37,193 bases of DNA from Clostridia bacterium (GTDB lineage Bacteria; Bacillota; Clostridia; Oscillospirales; CAG-272), in contig JAFVYW010000034.1 of NCBI GenBank assembly GCA_017508465.1, forward strand, positions 1 through 37,193. The letters are read 5' to 3'. Position 1 is the stretch's first letter. Each line of letters begins with the position of its first letter. Positions 1-10,092 of the stretch are shown here, piece after piece. The position numbers and the translations under genes are program-made. Under the pieces are notes generated by a model. The model searched no databases. It had not been told where the DNA came from and saw nothing but the letters and a program-made list of their open reading frames with translations.

Positions 1-865
<865 letters not shown>

Positions 866-1705
866 TTACAGTGCTTCCGCACCCGATACAATCTCGGTGA
901 TTTCCTGCGTAATGGCTGCCTGTCGCGCGCGGTTATAGTGCAGGGAGAGAGCATCAATCATCTCGCCCGCATTCTTGTTTGCCGCGTTCATCGCGCTACG
1001 GCGTGCGCCGTTTTCCGAGGCGACCGCCTCACAGACTGTACCGTAAATCGTACCGCCGATATAATCGGGAAGGATTCTCGCGAGAAGCTCATCGGTCTCT
1101 TCATACAGCTCGAGGTCCGACGCCTTCGCGCCTTCGGGAAGCGTGAGAGGCAGGAGGGTAAGCAGCTTCGGTGTCTGTGTCATCATCGAGGTAAACTCGG
1201 TGTAGACAAGCTTTACACCCGAGAACTCTCCCTTGATATAACCGTCAAGGAGCATCTCGCCCAGGCGCATCGCGCAGCCGACACCAAATTCATCGACCTC
1301 ATGGAAGGCATTCGTGTACACCGTAAGTCCGCGATGTGCGAAATACTCATTCGCCTTTTTACCAATCGGAAGGAAGATGGCATCCTCGGGCGCATCGCCG
1401 AGAGTGAGGCGGAAGACATTCTGGTTATATCCGCCGGCAAGACCGCGGTCACCCGCAATCACCACATAAAGCATTCTGCCAGTCGTGGGTACTGTGAGAT
1501 AGGGAGAGCCCTTCGCTTCTTCTGACGAGAGAAGAGAGACGGCAGTATCCGACAAGGCGTCAAGAAAGGGGCGTGTCAAGAGAACCTTTTCACGGGCACG
1601 GCGAAGCTTCGATGTCGAGACAAGTTCCATCGCTTTGGTAATCTGCATGGTACTTGTGACACTTTTGATTCGCGTTTTCAAGGCATTCATAGATGCTGGT
1701 GCCAT
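866..1705 (-). CDS. atpG: ATP synthase F1 subunit gamma
   Basis: Central rotor shaft that couples c-ring rotation to the catalytic beta subunits. The 279 residues are close to the family's usual 280-290. The N-terminal helix (NALKTRIKSVTSTMQITKAM, residues 7-26) and the C-terminal helix (SLHYNRARQAAITQEITEIV) are the classical gamma signatures that form the coiled coil in the alpha3beta3 hexamer. The start at 1705 is chosen because AAAGGAG sits about 8 bases upstream; the internal Met at codon 6 is a possible alternative. It follows atpA with a 17-base gap. Confidence 0.97.
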   Translation of the reverse strand: MAPASMNALKTRIKSVTSTMQITKAMELVSTSKLRRAREKVLLTRPFLDALSDTAVSLLSSEEAKGSPYLTVPTTGRMLYVVIAGDRGLAGGYNQNVFRLTLGDAPEDAIFLPIGKKANEYFAHRGLTVYTNAFHEVDEFGVGCAMRLGEMLLDGYIKGEFSGVKLVYTEFTSMMTQTPKLLTLLPLTLPEGAKASDLELYEETDELLARILPDYIGGTIYGTVCEAVASENGARRSAMNAANKNAGEMIDALSLHYNRARQAAITQEITEIVSGAEAL

Positions 1706-1722
1706 AGGAATTCTCCTTTCTT

Positions 1723-3240
1723 TTAGTCTGCTTTATTTAAGAATTTTTGCTTGATCTGAAGAATGGCTTCCTTGAGTGCGCCCTCGCTATCCGGGGTGAG
1801 AACACCGCTCTCACGGATGGTCGCGAGCAACTCGCCATGGGTGGAAGTCAAGCCAAAGTAAAGTTCGTTTTCAAATGCGCCGATGTCCGAAACCTCGATA
1901 TCGCGCAGTAAATTGTTAACAACTGCGTACAAAATCGCCACTTGAAGCTCTACGGCAACGGGCGAATTCTTGTTCTGCTTCAATACCTCCACGATGCGCG
2001 CACCCTGTTCCAGACGCTCTTTGGTATCGGCGTCAAGGTCAGAGCCGAACTGTGCGAAGCTCTGAAGCTCGCGATACTGGGAGTAGAGAAGCTTCAGGGT
2101 ACCCGAAACCTTTTTCATCGCCTTGATTTGCGCGTTACCACCGACACGGGAGACCGAGATACCGGGGTTTACCGCAGGACGAATGCCAGCGTGAAAAAGC
2201 TCGGTTTCCAGGAAGATCTGACCGTCGGTAATCGAGATGACATTGGTCGGGATATACGCGGATACATCGCCTGCCTGTGTCTCGATAATGGGAAGCGCGG
2301 TGAGCGAACCTCCGCCATATTCGGGAGCGATACGCGCGGCACGCTCGAGAAGTCTGGAGTGGAGATAGAATACATCACCGGGGTACGCCTCACGGCCCGG
2401 GGGACGACGGATGAGAAGGGAGAGGGCGCGGTAAGCCACCGCGTGCTTGGAGAGGTCATCGTATACGATGAGGACATCCTGTCCCTTATCCATAAAATAC
2501 TCTGCAATGGTACAGCCCGAATAGGGGGAGATGTACTGCAGGGGAGCCGACTCGCTCGCCGTCGCACATACGACAACGGTGTAGTCCATCGCTCCGTTTT
2601 TGTAAAGGGTATCTACCACCTCGGTAACGGTGGACTGCTTCTGTCCGATTGCGACATAGACGCAGATAACATCTTTACCCTTCTGGTTGATAATGGTATC
2701 GGTCGCGATAACCGTTTTACCCGTCTGTCTGTCACCGATAATAAGCTCACGCTGACCACGGCCGATGGGAATCATCGAGTCGATCGCCTTGATACCTGTC
2801 TGAAGCGGTACGGATACCGATTTTCTTTCAATAATACCCGCCGCTTTTCTTTCAATGGGGCGGTATTCCTCGGAGGCAATCGGGCCTTTGCCATCAATCG
2901 GCGCACCAAGCGCGTTGACAACACGGCCAATCATTTTCTCGCCGACAGGAACGGAGACAACGCGTCCCGTCCTCTTGACGATACTGCCCTCGCTGATACC
3001 GACATCCGCGCCGAGAATAACAACGCTGACGAAGGTTTCCTCGAGGTTGAGTGCCATACCGTAAGTGCCATCGACAAATTCGACAAGCTCGTTTGCACGG
3101 CAGTTTTCCATACCGTGAACCTTGGCAATACCGTCACCTACCGAGATGACATAGCCAACTTCGTCCTGTTTTGTCGCTGCACTGTAATTTCTTATCTGTT
3201 CTTTGATGATTTTACTGATATCATCTACTTTTGAGTGCAT
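1723..3240 (-). CDS. atpA: ATP synthase F1 subunit alpha
   Basis: Non-catalytic nucleotide-binding subunit of the F1 head. It has the P-loop GDRQTGKT near residue 170, the [11 protein letters not shown] segment and the [16 protein letters not shown] region near residue 370, which are alpha-subunit hallmarks. Length is about 505 residues, normal for the family. I chose the ATG at 3238-3240, which gives [16 protein letters not shown] and aligns with typical alpha N-termini. In-frame GTG (3249) and TTG (3252) codons lie just upstream, and no clear Shine-Dalgarno precedes any of the three. Translation may be coupled to atpH, whose stop lies 27 bases before the chosen start. Confidence 0.97.
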   Translation of the reverse strand: MHSKVDDISKIIKEQIRNYSAATKQDEVGYVISVGDGIAKVHGMENCRANELVEFVDGTYGMALNLEETFVSVVILGADVGISEGSIVKRTGRVVSVPVGEKMIGRVVNALGAPIDGKGPIASEEYRPIERKAAGIIERKSVSVPLQTGIKAIDSMIPIGRGQRELIIGDRQTGKTVIATDTIINQKGKDVICVYVAIGQKQSTVTEVVDTLYKNGAMDYTVVVCATASESAPLQYISPYSGCTIAEYFMDKGQDVLIVYDDLSKHAVAYRALSLLIRRPPGREAYPGDVFYLHSRLLERAARIAPEYGGGSLTALPIIETQAGDVSAYIPTNVISITDGQIFLETELFHAGIRPAVNPGISVSRVGGNAQIKAMKKVSGTLKLLYSQYRELQSFAQFGSDLDADTKERLEQGARIVEVLKQNKNSPVAVELQVAILYAVVNNLLRDIEVSDIGAFENELYFGLTSTHGELLATIRESGVLTPDSEGALKEAILQIKQKFLNKAD

Positions 3241-3267
3241 CTTATTCACCAACTTCTGTATTCATTA

Positions 3268-3810
3268 TCAGTCGACAATGACGCTTGCGATGGACTCGGA
3301 GAGTGTGTCGAGTCGGCTCTTCAGCGTACCGTCAAGCTGTACCTCACCATAGCGAAGCAGAACGCCACCGAGAAGCTCGGGCTTTACCGTGTTCGTCAGG
3401 ATGATATTCTTTCCTGTTTTTCTGGTGAGCTTCTCCGTCAGGGCGACCTTCTGTGCGTCCGTCATCGCATATGCGGTGAGCGCTTCCACACGCAGAATGC
3501 CGAGCGCCTCGTCATACATCGCGTCATAAGCGCGGACAATGGACGAGAACATATAGCATTCGCGGCGCTCCGTCAGGAGTTTGAGTAAGTTCCTGACATT
3601 CCCCGATGAAAGAGAGGCGAATGCCTCTTCCACCATGGCGAGCTTTTCCTCGCGCGTGACGGCAGGGGTGTCAAGAAGTGCTTTGTATGTCGGGTTTTCT
3701 TTGAGTACATCCTCTATCAGATGCAATTCGTCGCGCACGATATCCACCTCGCCCGTTTCGGTCGCGAGTTCAAATATTGCGCTTGCGAATTGTTGCTCCA
3801 AATTCTTCAT
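3268..3810 (-). CDS. atpH: ATP synthase F1 subunit delta
   Basis: Peripheral-stalk protein linking the top of the F1 head to the b subunits (OSCP family). The 180 residues match the family length. The N-terminal helical bundle (LEQQFASAIFELATETGEVD) and the conserved C-terminal segment (NTVKPELLGGVLLRYGEVQLDGTLKSRL, given here as a region near residues 137-166) identify it. GAGGG lies upstream of the ATG at 3810. It sits between atpF (14-base gap) and atpA, the canonical order. Confidence 0.95.
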   Translation of the reverse strand: MKNLEQQFASAIFELATETGEVDIVRDELHLIEDVLKENPTYKALLDTPAVTREEKLAMVEEAFASLSSGNVRNLLKLLTERRECYMFSSIVRAYDAMYDEALGILRVEALTAYAMTDAQKVALTEKLTRKTGKNIILTNTVKPELLGGVLLRYGEVQLDGTLKSRLDTLSESIASVIVD

Positions 3811-3824
3811 CGCATCCCTCGCCT

Positions 3825-4343
3825 TTACTTATCCTCGCCGACATTATCAATGAAGGCATCGATAAGTGCAGAGTGTTCTTCCCCTGCGACATCACGGCCG
3901 ATAATGGCCGTAGCGATTTCAACAGCGAGAGCGCCGACCTCGTCCTTGACTTCATTCAGGGCGCGTGCGCGCTCAAGCTCCACCTGCTCTTCGGCGCGGC
4001 GGAGGGTGCGGCGGGCGCTCTCCTCTGCCTCGCGAAGAATTTCTTCTTCACGAAGGGTGGCACGGCGTTGGGCGGTGCGACGGATTTCTTCGCCCTCTTC
4101 CTCCGCCTTTGCCAGCTTTTCCTGGTATTCCGCTTCCATCGCTTGCGCGCTTTCACGGCTGGCTTCGGCATCGGCGTAAAGGTCGTCAATTTCCTTCTGG
4201 CGCGAGTCAATCATATTCTTGATCGGACCAAAGAGATATTTACGCATAGCGAGATAGAGAATGAGAATGTTTACCCAAGCGAAGAGCATTGTCCAGAAGT
4301 TGACTCCGACAAATCCTTCAAACTTATCTAAAAACAATTCCAT
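3825..4343 (-). CDS. atpF: ATP synthase Fo subunit b
   Basis: Membrane-anchored peripheral stalk. One N-terminal transmembrane helix (about residues 15-33, WTMLFAWVNILILYLAM) is followed by a long charged Ala/Glu/Arg-rich helix to about residue 150, the expected dimeric right-handed coiled coil. It has 172 residues, normal for b. AGGAG lies 7 bases before the ATG at 4343. It lies between atpE and atpH as in other bacteria. Confidence 0.96.
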   Translation of the reverse strand: MELFLDKFEGFVGVNFWTMLFAWVNILILYLAMRKYLFGPIKNMIDSRQKEIDDLYADAEASRESAQAMEAEYQEKLAKAEEEGEEIRRTAQRRATLREEEILREAEESARRTLRRAEEQVELERARALNEVKDEVGALAVEIATAIIGRDVAGEEHSALIDAFIDNVGEDK

Positions 4344-4387
4344 TATAATTCTCCTGTTTTCTTTTTTGTCGTCAACCGACGCTCATT

Positions 4388-4669
<282 letters not shown>

Positions 4670-4697
4670 TTATTTTTTTATTTTTTGTTTGTTTTTG

Positions 4698-5558
4698 TTA
4701 TTCTTTGGTAGTGCTATCGACTACGATTTCACCTTCGGTGAGCGCGACCTCTTCAACACCCTCGGGTGCAACCTCTGCGCTCTGCGCTTCGGATGTTGCG
4801 GGAACGGTGGCGGGAGGCGGAGATGCCTCGCCGACATAAATCATCGTGAGCAGGCAGAATACAAACGCCTGGACGAAGCCGGAGAAAAGGTCGAAGTAAA
4901 TCGACAGAATAGCGGGAATACCTACCTGGAAGATGGGGGGCATTACGGCGAAGATTGCCTCGGGCAAGAAGCCGAACACCACATTGTTGAGCGCGGCGAG
5001 TGCCGCATAGATAAGAGCGGTCAGAACCGAGCCGCCTGCGACATTACCGAAGTGACGGAATGCCATAGCGACAGGGTTCGCGATTTCGCTGACGATGTTC
5101 ATCGGCGTCATCACAACGACAGGCTCGGTAAAGCCCTTGAGCCAGCCGAGGAAACCGTTGTTTTTGATGTTGTTATACCACACAAGACCTGTGGTGATGA
5201 GCGCCCACGCGCCTGTGACCGAGAGGTCTGCGGTGGTGGAACGGAATATGGCGGTCATGCCAATGACAGAGCCGAAGAAGGAACAACAGAAGAGCGTACC
5301 GATATAGGGCGCGAACTTCAGATTGTGCTTGCCCATACAGCTCTCGACGAGATTGTAGAGCATCGTGACGACTTTTTCAACGAGAACCTGTAATTTTCCA
5401 GGGCGCTTTTTGATATTACGGGATGCGATAAATGTCAGGGTGAGAAGCAGAATGGTGACAACGAGGAGCGATACCATCGTTTGTGTGACGGGGATTTTAA
5501 TGTCACCATATATCGGAATCTCAAAATATATTTTCGCACCGTTAATCTCCAGTTGCAT
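4698..5558 (-). CDS. atpB: ATP synthase Fo subunit a with acidic C-terminal tail
   Basis: Stator channel subunit that passes ions to the c-ring. About six hydrophobic segments are visible, with the essential Arg in the conserved block NPVAMAFRHFGN. The start at 5558 (MQLEING...) is chosen because AAAGGAGG lies 6 bases upstream; the Met two codons earlier touches the ribosome site, and longer readings run into atpI. The start overlaps the atpI stop by 17 bases. After the last transmembrane helix (LLTMIYVGEA) there are about 40 extra Ala/Pro/Glu/Val-rich acidic residues, unusual for this subunit, which normally ends soon after that helix. Confidence 0.96.
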   Translation of the reverse strand: MQLEINGAKIYFEIPIYGDIKIPVTQTMVSLLVVTILLLTLTFIASRNIKKRPGKLQVLVEKVVTMLYNLVESCMGKHNLKFAPYIGTLFCCSFFGSVIGMTAIFRSTTADLSVTGAWALITTGLVWYNNIKNNGFLGWLKGFTEPVVVMTPMNIVSEIANPVAMAFRHFGNVAGGSVLTALIYAALAALNNVVFGFLPEAIFAVMPPIFQVGIPAILSIYFDLFSGFVQAFVFCLLTMIYVGEASPPPATVPATSEAQSAEVAPEGVEEVALTEGEIVVDSTTKE

Positions 5559-6027
5559 CGACATCCTCCTTTCTGCGAAGCAGTCCGCTGACGGTAAGTA
5601 TGGGGCGTAACATAAGCAAGGGGACAAGAGTCGCGATTGCATTGAAATATGGCGTAATCAGCGCGACAATCAGCGCGACGAGCATGCTTCCCGTACGAAG
5701 CAGGAATGAGAGCTTTATCGCGTTATTCATCTTTGCCGACTGTTCCTTGGTGAACTTTTCGATTTCCTCTTCGTCCATCTCTCCCACACCTCTCGCCGCC
5801 ATTGCTTCGAGCGCGATTTTATCGGTCGAACGGGCGAGGAAGAAGAAATTGAGTACAATCACAAGCGCGCCGAGCGCGGCACCTGTGATGACAGTATAAG
5901 AGAAGTCGACAAGGGAAAAGAGGTCGAGCAAAAGAAAGACACCTACCGTAAGCACAACTACGATGACCTCTCCGACGAGAACGCGGAGTGTCTCATAGAG
6001 GACGGGATTTTTTTCATTTGTATTCAA
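5542..6027 (-). CDS. atpI: ATP synthase subunit I-like assembly protein (TTG start)
   Basis: A 161-residue protein with four predicted transmembrane helices (about residues 15-37, 42-65, 105-121 and 125-145) and a charged central loop rich in Glu and Lys. Its position before atpB fits the AtpI (subunit I) family, thought to assist c-ring assembly or ion supply. The only sensible start is TTG at 6025-6027: GAAGG lies about 7 bases upstream and the first in-frame ATG is deep inside the protein. The assignment rests on topology and position; sequence conservation in this family is weak. Confidence 0.8.
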   Translation of the reverse strand: MNTNEKNPVLYETLRVLVGEVIVVVLTVGVFLLLDLFSLVDFSYTVITGAALGALVIVLNFFFLARSTDKIALEAMAARGVGEMDEEEIEKFTKEQSAKMNNAIKLSFLLRTGSMLVALIVALITPYFNAIATLVPLLMLRPILTVSGLLRRKEDVDATGD

Positions 6028-6040
6028 GGAAACACCTTCT

Positions 6041-6304
6041 TTATTTTTTGAGTTTTCTACGCGCCTTCTCTTCTTCTTCCAGATTTGTTACCGCGCGTGA
6101 AGCCATCAGGATAAAGCGCACCATCGATACCATGCCTGTGAAGAACCCGACGAGAATCAGCACGGCGTAAATCCATTCGCCGACCGAGGCATAACGCACC
6201 AGCAGGTATGAACCACCTATGCCGAGCGCTACGGGAAAGAGAAGGGAGAAAAGAGATTGAAAGACGATGTTCACCCAATGCATTATGTGGATAAATTTAC
6301 CCAT
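6041..6304 (-). CDS. AtpZ/AtpI-family two-helix membrane protein
   Basis: First gene of the atp operon: 87 residues, two hydrophobic segments (about 18-38 and 43-68) and a basic/acidic C-terminal tail (LEEEEKARRKLKK). Small two-helix proteins at this place are usually AtpZ-like, associated with cation supply to or assembly of Fo. GGAGG lies about 5 bases before the ATG at 6304. It is 13 bases upstream of the TTG start of the subunit I gene. Family membership is inferred from size, topology and position. Confidence 0.7.
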   Translation of the reverse strand: MGKFIHIMHWVNIVFQSLFSLLFPVALGIGGSYLLVRYASVGEWIYAVLILVGFFTGMVSMVRFILMASRAVTNLEEEEKARRKLKK

Positions 6305-6337
6305 ACGCCCTCCGAAACCACAATTTTCTACGATAAC

Positions 6338-6366
6338 ATTTTAGCACAAAATGGGTAAAAAAGCAA
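6338..6366 (-). promoter_or_regulatory. Predicted sigma-A promoter of the atp operon
   Basis: On the minus strand, TTGCTT (6361-6366) and an extended -10, TGC-TAAAAT (6338-6343 plus the TG), are separated by exactly 17 bases. Transcription would start about 27 bases before the atpZ ATG. This is the only good match in the gap between udk and the atp genes. Confidence 0.6.
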
Positions 6367-6416
6367 GAGTTTCTACCTATTGTTATATATTTTGTTACAT
6401 TTGCCAAACAAAAATG

Positions 6417-6457
6417 CAAAAAAAGCGTGGAAACGGGGTGCTTCACACGCTTTTTTT
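6417..6457 (-). terminator. Rho-independent terminator after udk (bidirectional)
   Basis: A-tract plus GCGTG (6425-6429) pairs with CACGC (6446-6450) plus a T-tract, giving a stem of about 11 bp with A and T runs on both sides. It lies 57 bases after the udk stop and before the atp promoter, so it ends the nucleoside operon and insulates the atp operon. Confidence 0.8.
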
Positions 6458-6513
6458 GTATAAAATTATTTTTTAACAATCTCGAAGGAAAAAATCAGCA
6501 GAGGAATGGTCTT

Positions 6514-7143
6514 TTATCTTTGCGCTCTTTCCTCGAGAATTTTCTCAATCTGACCGATAATCATACCGTAGGCAACGGGGTTGTCTCCGCCTTCGGGAAC
6601 GATGATGTCGGCGTACTTTTTCGATGGCTCGACAAATGCTTCGTGCATCGGCTTTACCGTCGTGAGATATTGCGAGATAACCGACTCGAGCGTTCTCTCG
6701 CGGTGGCGCACATCGCGCACGATACGGCGCAGAATTCTGACATCGGCGTCGGTGTCGACGAAAATTTTCATATCGAAGAGGGAACGAAGCTCGGGGGCAT
6801 CAAAAATCAGAATGCCCTCGAGTAAAATCACAGGCGTCGGGCGGATGGTTTTTGTTCTGTCGCTTCGGTTGTGGATGGTGTAATCATAAATCGGGCATTC
6901 GATGCTTTCGCCACGGCGGAGCGCCTCGAGGTGCGATATCAAAAGCTCGCTGTCGAAGGCGTCGGGGTGGTCATAGTTAAGCTTTTCCCTTTCGGAATAG
7001 GGAAGGTCATCGTGTGCCTTATAATAATCATCGTGACAGAGCAGGGTGATATTCTCGCCGAAGTGTTGTACGATATTGTCGGCGAGGGTGGTTTTTCCAC
7101 TTCCTGTACCGCCGGCGATGCCGATGATAAATGCGCGTTTCAT
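6514..7143 (-). CDS. udk: Uridine kinase
   Basis: Phosphorylates uridine and cytidine to UMP and CMP with ATP or GTP. The 209 residues match the family. It has the P-loop GGTGSGKT (residues 11-18), the substrate segment HDDYYKAHDDLPYSER, the NYDHPDAFD motif, and IECPIYDYTIHNR followed by VILLEGILIF, all characteristic of uridine kinases. Its ATG overlaps the pdp stop codon by 4 bases (ATGA), so the two are translationally coupled. It is the last gene of the nucleoside operon. Confidence 0.96.
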   Translation of the reverse strand: MKRAFIIGIAGGTGSGKTTLADNIVQHFGENITLLCHDDYYKAHDDLPYSEREKLNYDHPDAFDSELLISHLEALRRGESIECPIYDYTIHNRSDRTKTIRPTPVILLEGILIFDAPELRSLFDMKIFVDTDADVRILRRIVRDVRHRERTLESVISQYLTTVKPMHEAFVEPSKKYADIIVPEGGDNPVAYGMIIGQIEKILEERAQR

Positions 7144-8441
7144 TCTTCGTCTCCTAAAATGGTCTTATAAATCAAGGGGGGCAGTGCCTCTGTTTTCTTA
7201 TCCTCAATGGTAAGCGTCTGTGCGAGGGCGGACGCTACGGCATCGAGCGCCTCGGGATGCTCCGTGGTATACAGGACGCCAATAGGTGCGCCCGCATCCA
7301 CATAGTCACCGAGAGAGAGGGAGAGGATGATTCCTGCGGTGTGGTCGATTTTATCCGTTTTCTGCCGTCTGCCACCGCCGAGCGAAACGGAGAGATTGCC
7401 GACCGCTTCGGTATCGATTTTGTTTAAGTATCCGCTATGGGTTGCATAGACGGTTTTTTCGTATTTTGCTAAAGGTAGCTCGAGTGAAGTCGCGCCTTGG
7501 CGGGAAATCCATTCCTCGAACTTGCGTAGCGCAAGTCCCTGGTCGAGTGCCTCGGTGGCAAGCGCTCTTGCCTCTTCGGGAGAATACCCGAGGGAGAGGT
7601 GGAGCATTGTCGAGGCGAGGGAGAGACAGACTTCACGAAGGTCGGAAGGACCTCTTCCACGCAGAACCTCCATCGCTTCACGCACTTCAATGGCATTACC
7701 AATGCCATAGCCGAGAGGGGCATCCATCGAGGTAATCAAGGCGGCAACCCGTCTGCCGAGCGAGCGACCGATACGCACCATTTTGCGCGCGAGAGCCTCG
7801 GCGTCTCCGGGGGTTTTCATAAAGCCACCAGAGCCGTACTTGACATCAAGAACGATGGACTTTGAGCCTGCGGCAAGCTTCTTCGACATAATCGAACCCG
7901 TAATCAGGGGAATGGAATCGACCGTCGCGGTGACATCGCGCAGAGCATAGAGCTTTTTATCAGCAGGAGCGAGCTCGCCACTCTGACCGATAACACAAAT
8001 ACCAACCTCTTCAACCTGCCTCATAAATTCTTCAGGAGAAAGCTCGGTGCGATAGCCCGCGAAGGATTCGAGCTTGTCGACCGTGCCACCGGTATGACCA
8101 AGACCGCGTCCACTCATTTTCGCCACCTTTGCGCCGAGGGAGGCGACGAGAGGCGCGACAACGAGAGTTGTCTTATCGCCGACACCACCTGTGGAGTGCT
8201 TGTCGACAGACAACTCGCCAAAGCGCGAGAGGTCAAGTGTGTCTCCCGAGTGCATCATGGCATCGGTCATAAGATAGGTTTCCTTGTCTGTCATGCCGAC
8301 AAAGCAAATCGCCATCAGAAGAGAGGAGGCCTGATAGTCGGGAATCTCGCCACGCGTAAAGCCCGCTATAAAGAAGTCGATCTCTTCCTTGGTGAGTTCG
8401 CCCCCTCTTTTCTTCTTGGTGATGATATCATACATTCTCAA
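7140..8441 (-). CDS. pdp: Pyrimidine-nucleoside phosphorylase (TTG start)
   Basis: Splits uridine, deoxyuridine and thymidine with phosphate into base plus (deoxy)ribose-1-phosphate. At 433 residues it has the signature KMSGRGLGHTGGTVDKLES (residues 108-126), a glycine-rich phosphate-binding region (VDKHSTGGVGDKTTL) and the C-terminal domain typical of thymidine/pyrimidine phosphorylases. The start is taken as TTG at 8439-8441, giving MRMYDII, the usual start of this family (Bacillus Pdp begins similarly). GGAG lies about 9 bases upstream of the TTG but about 15 from the ATG at 8435. It could be called deoA, but the family resemblance favours pdp. Confidence 0.93.
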   Translation of the reverse strand: MRMYDIITKKKRGGELTKEEIDFFIAGFTRGEIPDYQASSLLMAICFVGMTDKETYLMTDAMMHSGDTLDLSRFGELSVDKHSTGGVGDKTTLVVAPLVASLGAKVAKMSGRGLGHTGGTVDKLESFAGYRTELSPEEFMRQVEEVGICVIGQSGELAPADKKLYALRDVTATVDSIPLITGSIMSKKLAAGSKSIVLDVKYGSGGFMKTPGDAEALARKMVRIGRSLGRRVAALITSMDAPLGYGIGNAIEVREAMEVLRGRGPSDLREVCLSLASTMLHLSLGYSPEEARALATEALDQGLALRKFEEWISRQGATSLELPLAKYEKTVYATHSGYLNKIDTEAVGNLSVSLGGGRRQKTDKIDHTAGIILSLSLGDYVDAGAPIGVLYTTEHPEALDAVASALAQTLTIEDKKTEALPPLIYKTILGDEE

Positions 8442-8494
8442 TTCTTACATCTCCTTTATGGAAAAACTATCAAAATGGCAAACAAAAGTTTGCA

Positions 8495-8899
8495 TTATTC
8501 CATATTTTCTTTGCTGAATGAAGCAGGAAACAGTTCTTCCAAGGTATATTTTTCAATTGTCTCTCCGACAAGCATAATCTCAAAATCGCCCGAGCAAAAT
8601 TCACGCATTACCTGACGGCATACGCCACAGGGGGCAAAGGATTTTCTGACAGGCTCTCCTTTCGGACCGCCTGAAATTGCGATTTTGACAAATTCCCTTT
8701 CTCCCTCGCTTATCGCCTTGAAGAAGGCAACGCGTTCGGCGCAGACCGTCGGAGTAAAGGAAGCGTTTTCGATATTAGCGCCAAGGTATACCTTGCCCGA
8801 CTTTCCGAGCAAGGCAGCGCCTACCGCCATCGAAGAATAGGGACAATAAGATAATTCTCTCGCCTCACGGGCGAGGGTAGACAGCATTTCGTCTTTCAT
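8495..8899 (-). CDS. cdd: Cytidine deaminase
   Basis: Deaminates cytidine and deoxycytidine to uridine and deoxyuridine, feeding Pdp. The 134 residues match the homotetrameric class. Zinc ligands and the catalytic Glu are in CAER (near residues 53-56) and PCGVCR (near residues 89-94); the N-terminal YCPYSSMAVGAALL is the usual substrate-binding segment. GAGGTGG precedes the ATG at 8899. The gene follows deoB by 9 bases and is separated from pdp by 53 bases without a terminator. Confidence 0.96.
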   Translation of the reverse strand: MKDEMLSTLAREARELSYCPYSSMAVGAALLGKSGKVYLGANIENASFTPTVCAERVAFFKAISEGEREFVKIAISGGPKGEPVRKSFAPCGVCRQVMREFCSGDFEIMLVGETIEKYTLEELFPASFSKENME

Positions 8900-8908
8900 C
8901 TGTCCACC

Positions 8909-10066
8909 TCATATAAGCTCGCTCGCGCCATCCGGCGTGTACTCTACGCCGAGCGCCTTTGTGACAAAGCGCGCGATGGTGGAAAAGCCATCCTTTGTAC
9001 CGTGGTTTTTCGCCTCCACACCCTTGCCATATATGATGAGAGGTACATATTCGCGCGTGTGGTCGGTCGAGGTGTCCCCGGGATCACAGCCATGGTCGGC
9101 GGTTATCATCAGGATATCCTCTTCTCCCATGTTCTCCATAAAGGTGGGGAGGAAGGCATCAAATTCTGCCAGCGCCGCCGCATATCCATCAATATCCTGG
9201 CGATGACCGTAGAGCATATCGAAGTCGACAAGGTTGGTAAAGCACAGACCTTCGGTAAAGGTCTTGTCGAGCAGAACCTTCATCGTCTCCTCCATACCCT
9301 CGGTATTCGAGTGGGTGAAGGTCGATCTCGTGATGCCCTGACCAGCGAAAATGTCGGTGATTTTACCGATAGCAATCACCTCTTTGCCACTCTGACTGAT
9401 GGCATCAAGCATTGTGGGCTTCGGAGGGAGGACAGAGAAATCATGGCGGTTCGGTGTTCTCCGAAACGAGCCGACCTCCCCGACAAAGGGACGCGCAATC
9501 ACTCTGCCTACGCCATGCTCACCTGTCAGAATGCCTCTTGCGATACGGCAATATTCGTACAGACTCTCAAGGGGAACCACCTCTTCGTGTGCGGCAATCT
9601 GGAATACGCTGTCCGCCGAGGTATAAACAATAAGGTCACCGGTTTTCATATGCTCTTCGCCATATTTGTCGATAACTGCCGTACCAGAATAGGGAAGGTT
9701 ACAGAGGACGCCGCGGCCGACCTTCTGTGAGAATGCATCGAGGATGGATTTCGGGAAGCCGTTCGGGTAGGTGGGCAAGGGACGCTCGGATACGATACCT
9801 GAAATCTCCCAATGACCGATGGTGGTGTCTTTTCCGCGCGAAAGCTCGCGAAGACGAGCCACAGCGCCCGAGAAAGAGGCACCCGTGTCAAGATATTCGC
9901 AGCCGTCAATCGCGCCAAGTCCAAGCTTTATCAGGTTCTGCGCACAGAACTTCGGGGAAGTGCTGATGCGCTTCATGGTGTTCGCACCTGCGTCGCCAAA
10001 GGCAGAGGCATCGGGGGCCTCACCGATACCGCAGGAGTCGAGAACAAAGAGAAAAATTCGTTTCAT
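8909..10066 (-). CDS. deoB: Phosphopentomutase
   Basis: Converts (deoxy)ribose-1-phosphate to the 5-phosphate, linking the phosphorylases to DeoC. Metal-binding motifs of the alkaline phosphatase superfamily are visible: VLDSCGIGEAPDA at the N-terminus, GKDTTIGHWEISG near residue 85, and the C-terminal ITADHGCDP and DHTREYVPLI. The start at 10066 (MKRIFLF) is chosen because GGAG lies 6 bases upstream; a reading four codons longer has no ribosome site. Length is 385 residues, typical of DeoB. Confidence 0.96.
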   Translation of the reverse strand: MKRIFLFVLDSCGIGEAPDASAFGDAGANTMKRISTSPKFCAQNLIKLGLGAIDGCEYLDTGASFSGAVARLRELSRGKDTTIGHWEISGIVSERPLPTYPNGFPKSILDAFSQKVGRGVLCNLPYSGTAVIDKYGEEHMKTGDLIVYTSADSVFQIAAHEEVVPLESLYEYCRIARGILTGEHGVGRVIARPFVGEVGSFRRTPNRHDFSVLPPKPTMLDAISQSGKEVIAIGKITDIFAGQGITRSTFTHSNTEGMEETMKVLLDKTFTEGLCFTNLVDFDMLYGHRQDIDGYAAALAEFDAFLPTFMENMGEEDILMITADHGCDPGDTSTDHTREYVPLIIYGKGVEAKNHGTKDGFSTIARFVTKALGVEYTPDGASELI

Positions 10067-10092
10067 AACAGTCTCCAAAAAATGATTTGCTC

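Noticed and set aside
1942..3234. 430-codon open frame on the plus strand opposite atpA
   Set aside because: It lies wholly within a well-conserved atpA gene on the other strand, has no family resemblance and no ribosome site.
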